Below, one piece after another: positions 63,056-64,000 of a stretch of DNA of 64,000 nt (positions are counted from its first letter, which is position 1; each line of letters starts with the position of its first letter). Below the pieces are notes generated by a model that searched no databases, had not been told where the DNA came from, and saw only the letters and a program-made list of their open reading frames with translations. Made by a program: the position numbers and the translations under genes. Origin of the DNA: Edaphobacter bradus (GTDB taxonomy: Bacteria > Acidobacteriota > Terriglobia > Terriglobales > Acidobacteriaceae); assembly GCF_025685645.1 (NCBI RefSeq), contig NZ_JAGSYF010000002.1, positions 248,001-312,000 on the forward strand, in the 5' to 3' direction.

Positions 63056-63232
63056 GTAGAGGTGAGTATCGAACTGCCTCGACGAACTGACCGCATGCTC
63101 GGCAGGATCGAACGAGGTAACCTGCGGATCTGGACGCGCGTCAAAGATGTCGAGCCGCTTGTCAAAGACCTGGAACACTTGGTTGACCGCACGAATGCCA
63201 CGATGCTCGCCGCGGCATGCATCGGGGCTTGA
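63056..63232 (+). pseudogene. AarF/UbiB (ABC1) kinase-like C-terminal fragment
   Basis: The frame ends SIELPRRTDRMLGRIERGNLRIW, then VEPLVKDLEHLVDRTNATMLAAACIGA. This matches the C-terminal helical tail of AarF/UbiB-type proteins. The kinase core, about 400 residues, is missing upstream, so this is a truncated remnant. Confidence 0.6.
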
Positions 63233-63556
63233 GATCGTCATGTAGTTTTAACATCCGCATGGATGGCAAGCGTGGATTGGAGTGGTTATCCTGGATTGCG
63301 GTCGCGGCTGCAGTCACCGACTCCCTGAGAACTTTGCTCGCCTTGCGCAAGTGAGTAGCCGACCAAATGAGGAGTGACAGAGCGATGGTGACCGAGAAGC
63401 GGCTTCGGGCAACTCTCGCAAAAGATTGTTGTCACGGCTGTATTCGTGGGTGTCAGCGTTGTGACCGTTGCCTCCTCGGTTTCTCTTTCTCTGGAGCCTC
63501 CGGGCCACAGCGTTGCGGTAGACAGGGCATTTTGCGAGTGGGAGAAAGGCGAGAAG
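63233..63556. other. Spacer before the DsbA-family gene
   Basis: No gene was recognised with confidence; reading frames on both strands lack family features. Confidence 0.4.
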
Positions 63557-64000
63557 ATGAGTGAGATCAACGAGCAGCAGCGCACGGAAAACGCTAAAAC
63601 AGTGGTGCACTGGTATGACTTTCTTTGCCCGTTCTGCTACGTCGGACCAGCACCGAAACGCAATCCTCGTCCGGCACGGGCTTCGTATTTCTGAGTTGGC
63701 ATTCCAGGCTCACCCCGACATTCCGCCCGGGGGAATTTCAGCGGGGCCTCGCGATGGGCCGATGTACGCCATGCTGGAGCGCGAGGCCAGAGAAGCTGGA
63801 TTGCCGCTGAACTGGCCTCGGCACCTTCCCAACACCCGGCGGGCCTTGGCCGCCGCCGAGTGGGCCCAGCGACATCAGCCAGGCGTTTTTCCCCACTTAC
63901 GCAAAGACCTCTTTGAAGCGCACTTTGTCTTGGGCGAGGACCTCGAGGATCCAGCCGTGATTGACCGGCACGCGACTGGGTCGGGTGTTGACCTCGCAGC
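63557..64000 (+). pseudogene. DsbA-family oxidoreductase with a frameshift, truncated by the window end
   Basis: From ATG 63557 the frame reads TVVHWYDFLCPFCYVG, the thioredoxin-like active site (CPFC) of DsbA / 2-hydroxychromene-2-carboxylate-isomerase-like proteins. Near 63645 one extra C (GGACC) breaks the frame. The continuing frame reads RNAILVRHGLRISELAFQAHPDIPPGG, then LPNTRRALAAAEWAQRHQPGVF and LFEAHFVLGEDLEDPAVI to the window end. It is inactive as given, unless the extra base is a sequence error. Confidence 0.75.

Noticed and set aside
62153..63232. A 359-residue plus-strand protein
   Set aside because: Its first two thirds lie antisense to the GT2 and DoxX genes; only the last 58 codons resemble a real family (AarF/UbiB).

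Overview
The window looks like a chromosomal segment from an acidobacterium (Terriglobia / Acidobacteriaceae type). The pointers are several Tat- or Sec-exported glycoside hydrolases, a remnant of an Oar-type TonB-dependent receptor, a 1,701-residue secreted NHL/Ig-like protein of a style common in that group, and a mid-50s GC content. This assignment is an inference from gene style; no rRNA or intact tRNA gene is present.

Region 1 (1-22.5 kb) is a carbohydrate-utilisation locus. It holds a GH79-like glycosidase (truncated by the window edge), two paralogous DUF6259 proteins, a DUF5054 (GH38-like) protein, an M24-fold protein without the usual metal ligands, a hexuronate-type MFS permease, a GH2 enzyme and a LacI-family regulator. 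A sugar cassette follows: cupin isomerase, TIM-barrel sugar epimerase, RhaM-like mutarotase, ribulokinase-like FGGY kinase, sodium:solute symporter and a small membrane protein. Two palindromic operator families recur in the intergenic regions: GAnACCGrTCTC (seven sites) and CAATCGATTG (two exact copies plus related sites). The first is probably the target of the local LacI protein.

Region 2 (22.5-35 kb) holds a GH3 enzyme and a sigma54 enhancer-binding protein. Next to it is a well-spaced -24/-12 promoter with a perfect 20-bp palindrome upstream, driving a STAS protein and an exported esterase. It continues with a CopB-type ATPase broken by five frameshifts, a conserved hypothetical gene, and a TetR/SDR divergent pair with twin inverted-repeat operators.

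Region 3 (35-55.3 kb) is an integration hot spot. Four tRNA 3'-end scars occur at about 36.83, 42.53, 44.70 and 54.92 kb. Three are followed by a complete or decayed tyrosine recombinase on the minus strand. The best-defined element lies between identical 42-bp repeats (44,700-44,741 and 54,922-54,963). It carries an integrase, iteron-like repeats with 22-24 bp spacing, an HUH-type replication initiator, a cluster of GC-rich hairpins, an unknown gene, a frameshifted SIR2-family protein with a SEC-C tail, and a TetR / isochorismatase-like / cyanase / beta-propeller cargo. The neighbouring blocks carry a decayed mobile mystery protein A/B (Xre/Fic) pair, the giant NHL protein, a crotonase and IS fragments.

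Region 4 (55.4-64 kb) contains an acyl-CoA-dehydrogenase-like flavoprotein and a PhnD-like binding protein without a signal peptide. A minus-strand cluster of DoxX, GT2, DUF2064 glycosyltransferase, GT-C mannosyltransferase, a small exported protein and a radical SAM protein with a TusA-like N-terminus follows. It ends with an AarF/UbiB fragment and a frameshifted DsbA-family gene cut by the window end.
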